64,000 bases of DNA. It comes from Parapedobacter sp964498395 (GTDB lineage: Bacteria > Bacteroidota > Bacteroidia > Sphingobacteriales > Sphingobacteriaceae). A program made the translations under genes and the position numbers. The stretch spans positions 1 to 64,000 of the forward strand of contig CAZCHE010000008.1 in assembly GCA_964498395.1 (NCBI GenBank). Reading direction: 5' to 3'. Positions 16,916 to 25,644 of this stretch are shown one piece after another (position 1 is the stretch's first letter; each line of letters opens with the position of its first letter). Under the pieces are notes generated by a model, which had not been told where the DNA came from, searched no databases, and worked only from the letters and a program-made list of their open reading frames with translations.

Positions 16916-19471
16916 CTATTGACCTACCATAAACAATGCATTACTCATGATCAGCTTGCCTTGGTTCCAAAAACCACGAAACATCGGGTTGTCCACCAGG
17001 TAAATGACTTGGCCCCTGCCCTTATGTTCCACACCAAACACCAACGATTCTTTCAACGATTCCTTCGCCTTGGCACCCACAAAACCCGTACGGTGGTATG
17101 TTTCATCGGGGATGATGCCCACATTGATGCCGTTCTTGAGGTATGCATAACGCTGCCCACTGTTTTTAAGTGTATAATATTTTCCTGCTGTGCCATATCC
17201 CAGTGGGTAGGTATCATCGATTTTCACTTCAAATACCGCCCCAGAAACCGCGTTGGAAATCCTCGACCGTTCGCGTGTTTGATAGGCGGTGACACGATCG
17301 ACGGCAGCATCCTTCTCCCGTTTTTTTTCGGCTTCTTTGCGTTCTTCGTCGGTCAGGAACGCTGACAATCCATATCCCTCTTTTCCTGAGAAATAACCAA
17401 CAGCCCCTTCGATCGCAATCAATTTTCCGCCCGCCGATATCCAGTCACTCAGTTTGCGCAGCCCGGCCTCACCCAATGACCCATAGTTGCCCGAAGGGAA
17501 GACAATGGTATTATACGTGCTGAGGTCAGCCGAAGCGAACTGTTGCAATTCCAACACGGTAAGCGGGTAGTCCAACTCCTGTTCAAAGAAATGCCAGATC
17601 TCACCGAAACCAAGCGAAGAAACACTAGGCCCTCCAACCAAGGCTACTTTCGGCGCTTGAATGGCCCGCACATCTCCCGAACCAAAATCCTTTCCGGTGT
17701 CTACGTATCCTGTTGATGAGGTTTCCAAGCGTATCTGATGTGCATTGGCGGTCTGCACCACCACCTCATTAAAGCGGTCATTTCGCTCGTTGCCTGCCCT
17801 TCCAATGATCAGTGACCCTGCTGGGTAGGTTTTTCCGCCAAGCGAAAACGCCCGCTCGGCATAGCGTATCCGTATCCCTTCATTGAGCAGCGCGGCCGCA
17901 AAGCGGGCATGATCTACCGATGTCCATGGTGCGATATAAGCCAATGGTTTACCCGCCACTTGGTTTTCCTCAAAGCGTGTATCACTTGTCGAAGCCGATA
18001 CATCCAAGCGGCTTTCCAATGCATAAGCTTGCAGCCCGTAGGCATACGGTAGTGCCCAGCTGGTGATGTCGTACGTGACGCTATCGGAAAGCGAAGGGTT
18101 TGGCTCAAAAAGCGTTTGCGTCAAAATGGATTTGGGTTGGTGGGCACTGATGACCAAATCGTCTTTATCTAAGGTAAACGAAGCGGCCTTTCCCGTAAAA
18201 TAATCAAATCCTTTCAGTCCTGGCCCACCGTTGGCGTGGCCATAACGAATACCATTCCGGTCAAGCAGCTGTTTCAAGGCATTTAGCCGCTCCGGACTGT
18301 TTCCCGGCTTGATGACATACGCCCGATATTTTCCTTTGGGGTTAGATTGGTTGTCGTTAAAATACCGAGCAAATTCATCCACCAGTTTCTCGGCATTTTT
18401 TGAAACCGTTTCGATGGTTGCCAGCCCCGACGTATGGTGATGCAAAATCCGCTCAGTTAGCGTGAGGGTATCCCCCAGTGCGGTCAATACACCCAAACCG
18501 GCACGACCAGAACCGCCTTGTTCATAAGTCATCCCTACGGCTCCGTTAAACATCGGCCAACTGTCGCCATAACTAGGATAAAAAAGGTCAAACACCTCAC
18601 GGGTGAAGTATAACCAAGCGTTTTCATCAAAGTACCGGGCATTGTTTCGCCCCACTGTTTCTTGAAATTCCCGCTGGAACTCGGAAACAAATTCGTGTAC
18701 GGGTTCTGCTGCGGGAGCAAAATAATAAGGTGCGTTGATACCCTGTTCATGGAAATCGACATGCACCTGAGGGAGCCATTGGTTGTATAGTTTTATCCGC
18801 TCTTGCGATTCTTTTTGTACTTGCCACGCCCAGTCACGGTTTAGGTCAAAAAGATAGTGGTTTGGCCGGCCTCCTGGCCACGGTTCGGCGTGTTCGGTAG
18901 ATTGGGGATCAGGTTGTAGCCGTTTGTTCCCCTTTTGATTATACCAATTGACGTAGCGCTCCTGGCCATCGGGATTGAGGCAGGGGTCGATAACGACCAC
19001 CGTATTGGCCAGCCATTGTTTGCTTTCAGTGTTGGCGGGGTCGATTAACGCCCATAGGGTTTTCATTGCCGTTTCAGAAGCGACCGCTTCATTACCGTGC
19101 ACATTATAGCTAAGCCAGATGATGGGGGTTTTTCCCTCCGGATTGCCGGCTTCTATGCCTGCGCGCTTTAGGTTATCTGTTCGAATCTGTTCGAGGTTAG
19201 CGATGTTGGCGGATGATGATACGAACGCCGCGACCAAGGGGCGCCATTCGTAAGAAGTGCCGTAGTTTGTTAACTGCACAAGATCGCTTGTAGCGGCCAC
19301 GTGTTCAAAGTATGCGACTACCCGATGATGCGGGGTGAATCGCTCACCGATCTCATACCCCAGAAACGCTGCTGGCGATTGTGTTTGGGCAACAGCCGTC
19401 AATCCACTGATAACTCCTAAGGCCACGAATATGCTATGGCGGAACAAATTGTATAGTCTTTGCTTCATCAT
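16916..19471 (-). CDS. Secreted M14-family zinc carboxypeptidase
   Basis: The start at 19471 (or the adjacent ATG at 19468) gives MMKQRLYNLFRHSIFVALGV and a signal peptide ending TAVAQ. The M14 zinc site is NVHGNEAVASE (HxxE) with the third ligand in VHVDFHEQGINAPYYF, and CLNPDGQERYVNWYNQKGN is the conserved substrate loop. The catalytic domain covers ~40-380. The remaining ~480 residues carry a class I glutamine-amidotransferase-like fold (VFPSGNYGSLGEAGLRKLSDWISAGGKLIAIEG), as in many large Bacteroidota M14 proteins. Probably periplasmic or secreted, digesting peptides for uptake. Single gene. Confidence 0.92.
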   Translation of the reverse strand: MMKQRLYNLFRHSIFVALGVISGLTAVAQTQSPAAFLGYEIGERFTPHHRVVAYFEHVAATSDLVQLTNYGTSYEWRPLVAAFVSSSANIANLEQIRTDNLKRAGIEAGNPEGKTPIIWLSYNVHGNEAVASETAMKTLWALIDPANTESKQWLANTVVVIDPCLNPDGQERYVNWYNQKGNKRLQPDPQSTEHAEPWPGGRPNHYLFDLNRDWAWQVQKESQERIKLYNQWLPQVHVDFHEQGINAPYYFAPAAEPVHEFVSEFQREFQETVGRNNARYFDENAWLYFTREVFDLFYPSYGDSWPMFNGAVGMTYEQGGSGRAGLGVLTALGDTLTLTERILHHHTSGLATIETVSKNAEKLVDEFARYFNDNQSNPKGKYRAYVIKPGNSPERLNALKQLLDRNGIRYGHANGGPGLKGFDYFTGKAASFTLDKDDLVISAHQPKSILTQTLFEPNPSLSDSVTYDITSWALPYAYGLQAYALESRLDVSASTSDTRFEENQVAGKPLAYIAPWTSVDHARFAAALLNEGIRIRYAERAFSLGGKTYPAGSLIIGRAGNERNDRFNEVVVQTANAHQIRLETSSTGYVDTGKDFGSGDVRAIQAPKVALVGGPSVSSLGFGEIWHFFEQELDYPLTVLELQQFASADLSTYNTIVFPSGNYGSLGEAGLRKLSDWISAGGKLIAIEGAVGYFSGKEGYGLSAFLTDEERKEAEKKREKDAAVDRVTAYQTRERSRISNAVSGAVFEVKIDDTYPLGYGTAGKYYTLKNSGQRYAYLKNGINVGIIPDETYHRTGFVGAKAKESLKESLVFGVEHKGRGQVIYLVDNPMFRGFWNQGKLIMSNALFMVGQ

Positions 19472-19628
19472 CGGTTTAATATGTGCAAGCAAAGTAACTA
19501 AATAAACCAACCAAATGCAGGCTGTAACCAAAAAATTATGTGATGGTCGCCATGTTGCATCTGTTAAACTCTGTTAAACTGTTTGCCCATGCAGCATATT
19601 CAGCCTATATTGCCCCATAAAAATTTAA

Positions 19629-19659
19629 TTGACAGGTATTTTAAATTCACTTATCTTTG
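19629..19659 (+). promoter_or_regulatory. Promoter of the bamD-rpoZ-coaBC run
   Basis: TATCTTTG at 19652-19659 (-7 box) has TTGA 19 bases upstream (19629-19632), the spacing expected for the -33 element. The bamD ATG at 19664 is only four bases beyond the box. Confidence 0.6.
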
Positions 19660-19663
19660 CAGA

Positions 19664-20563
19664 ATGTTTAAAAACAGGCGTATAGTGGCATGGGTTGCCA
19701 TGGTGTGTTTGGTTGTGATGGCCGCTGGATGCAAAAGCAAATTCGAAAAATTGCGTGCTAGCAATAATATTGCCCAAAAGTACCAAGAGGCCATGAAGTA
19801 TTACAACAACAAGAAATACAGCAAGGCCCTCATCTTATTTGAAGATTTGATACAGCGGTACCGGGGTCAGGCCGAGGCAGAAGACCTGTACTATTATACG
19901 GCTTACACCAACTATAACCTGCGCGATTATACTTCGGCGCGGTTTCACTTCAAGCAATTTACCGATACGTACCCGAATAGTGCGCGCACGGAAGAGTGCC
20001 GCTACATGGGGGCATATTGCTATTACCTGGAATCCCCTAAGTCAGCATTGGATCAAGAATATACGTATCGCGCGATAGAGGCACTGCAGCTATTCATCAA
20101 TCTGTATCCCAACAGTGAGCGAGCTGAACAAGCAGGGGATCTTATCCAAAACCTGCGCGATAAACTGGAAGCGAAGGCATTTCATAACGCCAAGCTCTAT
20201 TTGGACATGGGGCTTCAAGATGACTACCGGGCCGCGGTAATCGCTTTTGACAATGTATTGCGGGATTTTCCAGACACCAAATATGCAGAAGAAATGGAGT
20301 TCCTGAGTATCAAGGCCCAATACCTTTATGCGAATGAAAGCTCCCTTAGAAGGCAGGAAGAACGCTTTGGGGAAGTTATTGATCTCTATGATAGCTTCGT
20401 TTCCGCATACCCAGAAAGCAAGTTCCGGAAAGAGGCCGATGGGCTTAAGGAAGATGCTGAAAAGGGAATCGTGTTGGCCAAGCGGCGTATGGAGCAATAT
20501 GCCAGTGCATTGGCTCAAAACGAAACAAGCACTGAAGAAACGAATAGTGTACCACAGAATTAA
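19664..20563 (+). CDS. bamD: Outer membrane assembly lipoprotein BamD
   Basis: The start at 19664 gives MFKNRRIVAWVAMVCLVVMAAG followed by the lipobox Cys. TPR-type helices follow, with the BamD openings KYQEAMKYYNNKKYSKALILFEDLIQRYRG and YYTAYTNYNLRDYTSARFHFKQF. The family part runs to about residue 260. It is a component of the BAM machine that folds outer membrane proteins. The chain rpoZ-coaBC directly downstream is the standard Bacteroidota context, which raises confidence in this assignment. Confidence 0.92.
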   Translation: MFKNRRIVAWVAMVCLVVMAAGCKSKFEKLRASNNIAQKYQEAMKYYNNKKYSKALILFEDLIQRYRGQAEAEDLYYYTAYTNYNLRDYTSARFHFKQFTDTYPNSARTEECRYMGAYCYYLESPKSALDQEYTYRAIEALQLFINLYPNSERAEQAGDLIQNLRDKLEAKAFHNAKLYLDMGLQDDYRAAVIAFDNVLRDFPDTKYAEEMEFLSIKAQYLYANESSLRRQEERFGEVIDLYDSFVSAYPESKFRKEADGLKEDAEKGIVLAKRRMEQYASALAQNETSTEETNSVPQN

Positions 20564-20581
20564 TATTGCAATAGAAAAAAT

Positions 20582-20920
20582 ATGAGCACTCAAGTAAGTA
20601 AATCAGTCGTTCCTAATACTACCATTACACGTGATCTTCGGGATCTTGACAAAAAGACAGATAACCTCTATGAGTCTATTGTCGTGATCAGCAAACGCGC
20701 CAACCAGATCGCAGTAGATGTAAAGGAAGAGTTGAACGCTAAATTGGCCGAATTTGCCACAACCAGTGATAATTTGGAGGAGGTTTTTGAGAATCGCGAA
20801 CAGATCGAGATCTCTAAGCACTATGAGCGGATGCCCAAACCTACCCTGGTTGCCATCGATGAATTCCTGAACGACAAAGTCTACTTCAGAAATCCTTCAA
20901 AAGAAAAGGACGACGAATAG
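20582..20920 (+). CDS. rpoZ: RNA polymerase omega subunit (Bacteroidota type)
   Basis: A 112-residue protein with TTITRDLRDLDKKTDNLYES and IVVISKRANQIAVDVKEELN, the segments that align with omega/Rpb6 (the SKRANQIA block corresponds to the conserved ARRA-type helix). Its position between bamD and coaBC matches the annotated omega gene in this phylum. It stabilises the beta-prime subunit during RNA polymerase assembly. The gap to bamD is 18 bases and to coaBC 24 bases. Confidence 0.87.
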   Translation: MSTQVSKSVVPNTTITRDLRDLDKKTDNLYESIVVISKRANQIAVDVKEELNAKLAEFATTSDNLEEVFENREQIEISKHYERMPKPTLVAIDEFLNDKVYFRNPSKEKDDE

Positions 20921-20944
20921 TTCCTGCTCTTACCCACCCAGAAA

Positions 20945-22144
20945 ATGGCTGTTCGGGGGAAGCATATCCTATTAGGTATATGCGGTAGTATCGCCGCATA
21001 CAAGGCCGCGGTGTTGACGCGGCTGTTGGTAAAGGCCGGGGCAACCGTACAGGTAGTGATGACCCCGGATGCTACGCATTTCATCACACCCCTCACGCTC
21101 TCCACGCTCTCTGGCAATCCCGTACTGGTCGATTATTTTGATGCAAATACGGGCGAGTGGAACAATCATGTACACTTGGCCTTGGCGGCTGATGCCATCC
21201 TCATCGCACCTGCAAGTGCCAATACCTTGGCGAAATTTGCCAATGGCCTCTGCGATAATTTGCTGTGTGCCACATATCTTTCCGCTAAATGTCCTGTTTT
21301 CGTTGCCCCGGCAATGGATTTGGACATGTGGGCCCATGGCTCCACACAAGCCAATATCAAGCGCCTCCAATCGTTTGGCAATCAGGTTATTCCCCCCGGT
21401 AACGGGGAGCTGGCAAGTGGACTAAGCGGAGAAGGGCGGCTCGCCGAGTCCGAAGAAATCCTGTCGTTCTTGGAATCCTATTTTACCGATGCGTTGCCCT
21501 TAGCGGGGCGGAAAGCGTTGGTTACCGCTGGGCCTACCTATGAGGCCATTGACCCCGTGAGGTTCATTGGCAACCACTCCAGCGGCAAGATGGGGTATGC
21601 ACTGGCTGCGCAGTTGCTCCAGTTGGGAGCTGAAGTGACCTTGGTGAGCGGGCCGACAAGTCTGCCGATTCCATCGGGGGCAACCCACGTATCCGTGACG
21701 TCGGCTGCTGATATGCTCCAAGCCTGTCTCGCGTATTTTCCACAGGTGGATCTGGCCGTGATGAGTGCGGCGGTGGCCGATTATACCCCGAAAGTGGTGG
21801 CCGACAAAAAAATCAAGAAACAAGCGGAAGACTTCCATATCGAGTTGGTCAAGACGACCGATATCCTAGCCGAATTAGGCAAACAGAAGCGTTCCGGGCA
21901 AATCCTTGTCGGCTTTGCGCTCGAAACCCATGACGAGCAGGCCAACGCTATCGCCAAGCTACGCAAGAAAAACCTGGACTTCATCGTGCTCAATTCCATG
22001 CGTGATGCTGGTGCAGGCTTTGCCGGTGACGACAACAAGGTTACCATCATCAATGCCGATGGTCAGATCGAAGCATTTGATCTGAAACCTAAGGCCGCCG
22101 TAGCCAAAGACATCTGCTCCCGCATCGTGTCATTGATGGCATAA
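20945..22144 (+). CDS. coaBC: Bifunctional phosphopantothenoylcysteine decarboxylase/phosphopantothenate-cysteine ligase
   Basis: Makes 4'-phosphopantetheine for coenzyme A in two steps. The N-terminal CoaC flavoprotein part (1-~175) shows GICGSIAAYKAAVLTRLL, the substrate His in EWNNHVHLALAADA and PAMDLDMWAH. The C-terminal CoaB part begins LAGRKALVTAGPTYEAIDPVRFIGNHSSGKMG and has KKIKKQ and NSMRDAGAGFAGDDNKVTII. Length 399 is normal. It ends the bamD-rpoZ-coaBC run; the usual next genes (DUF4835, recN) are absent here. Confidence 0.96.
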   Translation: MAVRGKHILLGICGSIAAYKAAVLTRLLVKAGATVQVVMTPDATHFITPLTLSTLSGNPVLVDYFDANTGEWNNHVHLALAADAILIAPASANTLAKFANGLCDNLLCATYLSAKCPVFVAPAMDLDMWAHGSTQANIKRLQSFGNQVIPPGNGELASGLSGEGRLAESEEILSFLESYFTDALPLAGRKALVTAGPTYEAIDPVRFIGNHSSGKMGYALAAQLLQLGAEVTLVSGPTSLPIPSGATHVSVTSAADMLQACLAYFPQVDLAVMSAAVADYTPKVVADKKIKKQAEDFHIELVKTTDILAELGKQKRSGQILVGFALETHDEQANAIAKLRKKNLDFIVLNSMRDAGAGFAGDDNKVTIINADGQIEAFDLKPKAAVAKDICSRIVSLMA

Positions 22145-22280
22145 GGATAGGTTTTTTCTCCGCCAGAAACGGCGTTTCGCAATCTTTCCTATTCGACGTT
22201 CGATAATCCTTCTCACGAACCTACTTCTTGATTCAAAAAATCCATATCTTTAAGCGATAGTTAACGCCAATGATAAGCTT

Positions 22281-23564
22281 ATGCCTGATAACCATGCACT
22301 CCAACGGCAGAAGTCGATTTTCCTGGGAGGAATGTCGGGTAGACGGCCGAATATACCCTTCCATGCGGCTGAACTCCGAGATGCTGCCAAAAAGCACATG
22401 ACGGCCCGTGCTTGGGCGTATGTCGACGGTGGTGCGGGCAATGAGCAAAGCATTGGTTCCAATGCCATTGCGTTTGCTAACATCCACATCCTGCCACGGA
22501 TGATGCAAAACAATGCCGCTGCGGATTTCTCTTCATCATTATTAGGGATGGACTTGACATATCCGCTGTTACTGGCGCCGATCGGTGTATTGGATTTAAT
22601 AAGCCCCGAAGCCGACCGGGTGGTCGCACGGGCGTGCCGGAGTGTCGGTGTGCCGTTTGTGTTTTCAAACCAAGCTGGCACCCCGATGGAGGTATGCGCA
22701 CGAGATATGGGTGATGCCCCGAGGTGGTTCCAATTGTATTGGAGTAAATCAGATGAACTGGTGCTTTCGTTCGTCCGCCGGGCCGAAGCCAGCGGATGCA
22801 AGGCCATTGTACTCACGGTAGATACGACGTTGTTGGGTTGGCGCAACCGCGACTTGGCCTTGGCATACTTGCCTTTTCTGCGTGGTATGGGCATTGCCCA
22901 ATATACGTCGGATGACGTATTTCAACGGCTCTTGCATAGTGGCGAGGGCGGTGCGATTGCAGGAGCACCCAAACCCAAGGTGACACTTGAAACGGTTGCC
23001 AACCTGTTGAAGCTGAAGGCCAATTATCCGGGCGGGTTCCTCAAAAACCTTTTTCGCCGGGAACCGTTGGAGGCCGTTCGCTTATTCATTAATATTTATT
23101 CCAATCCGGCGTTGAGCTGGGAACAGGTGGTCTGGCTGCGGCAGCAAACCAAGCTGCCCATCCTGATCAAAGGGATATTGCGTGCCGATGACGCACGCAA
23201 GGCCGTGGATGCGGGAGCTGATGGGATCATTGTGTCCAACCATGGTGGGAGGCAGGTTGATGGCAGTATCCCCTCATTGGATGCCCTGGCTACTATCAGG
23301 AAAGCATTGCCTCGCCCCTATCCATTATTGGTCGATAGCGGCATCCGTAGCGGCAGCGATTTGTTCAAAGCCTTGGCATTGGGTGCCGATGCAGCACTAT
23401 TGGGCAGGCCCTACGCCTACGGACTCGCCATCAATGGACAGAAGGGAGTGGAAGACGTCATATTAAACGTGTTAAATGACTTTGAATTAACGGCGCAATT
23501 GGCGGGCTGCCGTAATCTGGCGGAGATCAATGCAGAGATGGTATCAGGGCAACGGATCGGTTAA
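22281..23564 (+). CDS. FMN-dependent alpha-hydroxy-acid oxidising protein (lactate 2-monooxygenase-like)
   Basis: A TIM-barrel flavoprotein of the lactate oxidase/monooxygenase group. FMN and substrate residues appear in AWAYVDGGAGNEQSIGSN, LLLAPIGVLDL, FQLYWSKSDELVLSFV, TVDTTLLGWRNRDLALAYLPF, LPILIKGILRADDARKAVDAGADGIIVSNHGGRQVDGSIP and the late ALLGRPYAYGLAINGQKGV. Length 427 is close to lactate 2-monooxygenase. Oxidation of lactate or another 2-hydroxyacid is the family role; the true substrate is not set by sequence. It ends convergently, overlapping aat by 21 bases. Confidence 0.88.
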   Translation: MPDNHALQRQKSIFLGGMSGRRPNIPFHAAELRDAAKKHMTARAWAYVDGGAGNEQSIGSNAIAFANIHILPRMMQNNAAADFSSSLLGMDLTYPLLLAPIGVLDLISPEADRVVARACRSVGVPFVFSNQAGTPMEVCARDMGDAPRWFQLYWSKSDELVLSFVRRAEASGCKAIVLTVDTTLLGWRNRDLALAYLPFLRGMGIAQYTSDDVFQRLLHSGEGGAIAGAPKPKVTLETVANLLKLKANYPGGFLKNLFRREPLEAVRLFINIYSNPALSWEQVVWLRQQTKLPILIKGILRADDARKAVDAGADGIIVSNHGGRQVDGSIPSLDALATIRKALPRPYPLLVDSGIRSGSDLFKALALGADAALLGRPYAYGLAINGQKGVEDVILNVLNDFELTAQLAGCRNLAEINAEMVSGQRIG

Positions 23565-24185
23565 AAGGCGCAGGTAGGCTGCCCTAGGAATCAGGCGGGC
23601 GCCTAACGACGCCAAGTGATCCGTGTGCACCTGGCAATCGATGAGGCGGTACGTCTGGGATTGGCAGAGTGCAATAAGCGCCATTTTAGAGGCATTGGCC
23701 ATGTGGCTGAACATGCTTTCTCCGCAAAAGACCTGCCCACAAGCCACCCCGTATAGACCGCCGACCAGTTTGCCTTCATGCCATGTTTCTACCGAATGGG
23801 CCTGCCCTAGCTGATGGAGGGCGTTATAGGCTGCTTGCATATCGCGAGTGATCCACGTGCCATCCTGTCCATGGCGTGGCGAAGCCGCACAAGCCGCGAT
23901 CACATCGGCAAACGCGTTATCGAATGTTATATCGAATTTGCCCGAGCGAATGACTTGCCGCATGCTTTTGCTAATCCTCAGTTCTTCGGGGAAAAGCACG
24001 AAGCGCTCGTGTGGCGAATACCATAAAATCGGGGAATCGTCGTCATACCAAGGGAATATGCCATTGCGGTAGGCTTCGATAAGCCGCTCGGGCGTTAAGT
24101 CGCCGCCGATAGCCAATAGGCCATCCGGTTCGGCAAATGCCGGGTTTGGAAAGCCGATCGCATCGTCATCCAGTTGGAAGATCAT
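23544..24185 (-). CDS. aat: Leucyl/phenylalanyl-tRNA-protein transferase
   Basis: Adds Leu or Phe from tRNA to proteins with N-terminal Arg or Lys, marking them for ClpS/ClpAP degradation. Signature segments are FPNPAFAEPDGLLAIGGDLTPERLIEAYRNGIFPWY, WYSPHERFVLFP, GTWITRDMQAAYNALHQLGQAHSVE and GGLYGVACGQVFCGESMFSH, plus DCQVHTDHLASLGARLIPR. Length 213 is normal. It is directly downstream of rbfA (6-base gap), so probably co-transcribed. Confidence 0.96.
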   Translation of the reverse strand: MIFQLDDDAIGFPNPAFAEPDGLLAIGGDLTPERLIEAYRNGIFPWYDDDSPILWYSPHERFVLFPEELRISKSMRQVIRSGKFDITFDNAFADVIAACAASPRHGQDGTWITRDMQAAYNALHQLGQAHSVETWHEGKLVGGLYGVACGQVFCGESMFSHMANASKMALIALCQSQTYRLIDCQVHTDHLASLGARLIPRAAYLRLLTDPLP

Positions 24186-24191
24186 GCCGGG

Positions 24192-24563
24192 TTATTCGGG
24201 CTGCCGGGGTTCCTTGCTGATTTCATCAAAAAGCTTGTCCATGTGCGCCACGTATTCATTGGTGTCGTCCAGGAAGAACTCAAGTTGGGGCACGATGCGC
24301 GCTTGGTTTTTGATGCGGGCACCGAGTTTATAGCGGATTTCACCGGAATGTGACTTGATGCTGTTGATATCGGTCTGGGCATTCTTTGTGTTAAGAAAGC
24401 TCAGATATACACGGGCAATGGCGAGGTCGGGGGTTACCCGTACACGGGTTACGGTTATGAATGCGCCCGGCGCCCATGCATTACCCTCGCGTTGAAAAAG
24501 CTCTCCTAAATCTTGCTGTATGACTCCGGCAAACCGCTGCTGCCTTTTGCTTTCTGTACTCAT
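24192..24563 (-). CDS. rbfA: 30S ribosome-binding factor A
   Basis: RbfA assists late 16S rRNA/30S maturation. The start MSTESKRQQRFAGVIQQDLG at 24563 is the family start; an upstream GTG-type extension to 24608 lacks similarity. The KH-like fold shows FITVTRVRVTPDLAIARVYLSFLN and RYKLGARIKNQARIVPQLEFFLDDT. Length 123. It heads an rbfA-aat pair. A TACCTTTG box lies on the minus strand at 24662-24655. Confidence 0.94.
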   Translation of the reverse strand: MSTESKRQQRFAGVIQQDLGELFQREGNAWAPGAFITVTRVRVTPDLAIARVYLSFLNTKNAQTDINSIKSHSGEIRYKLGARIKNQARIVPQLEFFLDDTNEYVAHMDKLFDEISKEPRQPE

Positions 24564-24654
24564 GGTTGGGCGTTTTTTAATGAATAACTTATTGGGTCGG
24601 GCCGTCACGCGATGCGCAAAACGACAAGAAAAAGGATCGAGCCCGTATATACGA

Positions 24655-24662
24655 CAAAGGTA
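24655..24662 (-). promoter_or_regulatory. -7 box for rbfA-aat
   Basis: CAAAGGTA on the plus strand reads TACCTTTG on the minus strand, 92 bases upstream of the rbfA start. No clear -33 element at the usual distance. Confidence 0.45.
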
Positions 24663-24835
24663 AGGATTTTTTCAACCAACGAGAAGTATGCCGCTTTCCG
24701 GACGATCATCAGGCAACAATATACGGAGCCTCAAAAACATAAAGTAAAAAATAATTGTATAATAAAAAACAAATGCTGATATTTGCAAACTCTTTGCGAA
24801 AAAGGCATTTAAATACATAAAAACAGCATACGACC

Positions 24836-25069
24836 ATGTCAAGAGTTTGTGATTTAACAGGAAAAGCGGCGATGAACGGATATAACGTTTCGAATTCGAA
24901 TGCGAAAACCAAACGTAAATTCTATCCGAACTTGCAAACCAAGCGGTTTTTCATTCCGGAAGAAAATCGTTGGATTACCCTAAAAGTATCCACGTCAGCG
25001 ATAAAAACGATCAATAAGAACGGTATTACCGCTGTCATCAACAAATTTATTAAAAAAGGATACGTTTAA
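24836..25069 (+). CDS. rpmB: Ribosomal protein bL28
   Basis: Opens MSRVCDLTGKAAMNGYNVSNSNAKTKRKFYPNLQTKRFFIPEE, the standard Bacteroidota L28 sequence, and ends with the conserved VSTSAIKTINKNGI segment. 77 residues, large-subunit protein. It starts the rpmB-rpmG-DUF4295 trio, the usual arrangement in the phylum. Confidence 0.97.
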   Translation: MSRVCDLTGKAAMNGYNVSNSNAKTKRKFYPNLQTKRFFIPEENRWITLKVSTSAIKTINKNGITAVINKFIKKGYV

Positions 25070-25142
25070 TCGGAGCGTGCAGAAAGCACGGTTCATGTTG
25101 GATTCTACCCGTCCGGTTTCGGCGGAATATAATACATAAACA

Positions 25143-25325
25143 ATGGCTAAAAAAGGAAACAGGGTACAGGTTATTTTGGAATGTACCGAGCACAAAGAAA
25201 GTGGTCTTCCGGGAATGTCTCGTTACATTACCACCAAAAACAAGAAGAACACCACAGAGCGGTTGGAGTTGAAGAAATTCAACCCTGTGTTGAGGCGTGT
25301 GACCGTTCACAAAGAGATTAAGTAA
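25143..25325 (+). CDS. rpmG: Ribosomal protein bL33
   Basis: 60 residues: MAKKGNRVQVILECTEHKES then SRYITTKNKKNTTERLELKKFNP and a C-terminal TVHKEIK, typical of the Cys-poor (zinc-free) L33 form. Only one Cys (ECTE) remains of the zinc ribbon, so the protein should not need zinc. It lies 73 bases after rpmB. Confidence 0.96.
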   Translation: MAKKGNRVQVILECTEHKESGLPGMSRYITTKNKKNTTERLELKKFNPVLRRVTVHKEIK

Positions 25326-25372
25326 ACCAGCAATTGCTTTGCGGAAAGCAACTGCACAATAGTTAAAAAGAA

Positions 25373-25558
25373 ATGGCAAAGAAAGCAGTAGCATCATTAA
25401 AAACGGGTAAAGGTAAAGATTACACCAAAGTAATCACCGCCGTGAGGTCTCCGAAGACCGGTGCATATACCTTTAAGGAATTGATTGCGCACAACGACCA
25501 CATCAAAGATGCCGTAGAGGCGGCCAAAGAAGCCGTTGCGGAGTCGACTGCGCAATAG
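25373..25558 (+). CDS. DUF4295 small basic protein, probable ribosome-associated
   Basis: 61 residues: MAKKAVASLKTGKGKDYTKV then ITAVRSPKTGAYTFKELIAHNDHIKDAVEAAKE, the DUF4295 family found next to L28 and L33 throughout Bacteroidota. I recall that a phylum-specific large-subunit protein named bL38 was seen in a Flavobacterium ribosome structure, and I think it is this family, but I cannot confirm that here. Basic N-terminus and gene context support a ribosomal role. Confidence 0.88.
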   Translation: MAKKAVASLKTGKGKDYTKVITAVRSPKTGAYTFKELIAHNDHIKDAVEAAKEAVAESTAQ

Positions 25559-25579
25559 TTTTTTGTACAATGATATGGT

Positions 25580-25616
25580 AAAAGCCGTTTCGGAAGTCAA
25601 CCGGAAGGGCTTTTTT
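25580..25616 (+). terminator. Intrinsic terminator after the ribosomal trio
   Basis: AAAAGCC (25580-25586) pairs with GGCTTTT (25608-25614), with an inner TCGG/CCGG stem, and is followed by a T-run. It lies just before ftsY, so ftsY may depend on read-through or its own promoter. Confidence 0.7.
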
Positions 25617-25644
25617 ATTATAGTTGATTTTAGTCGTAATAGCT

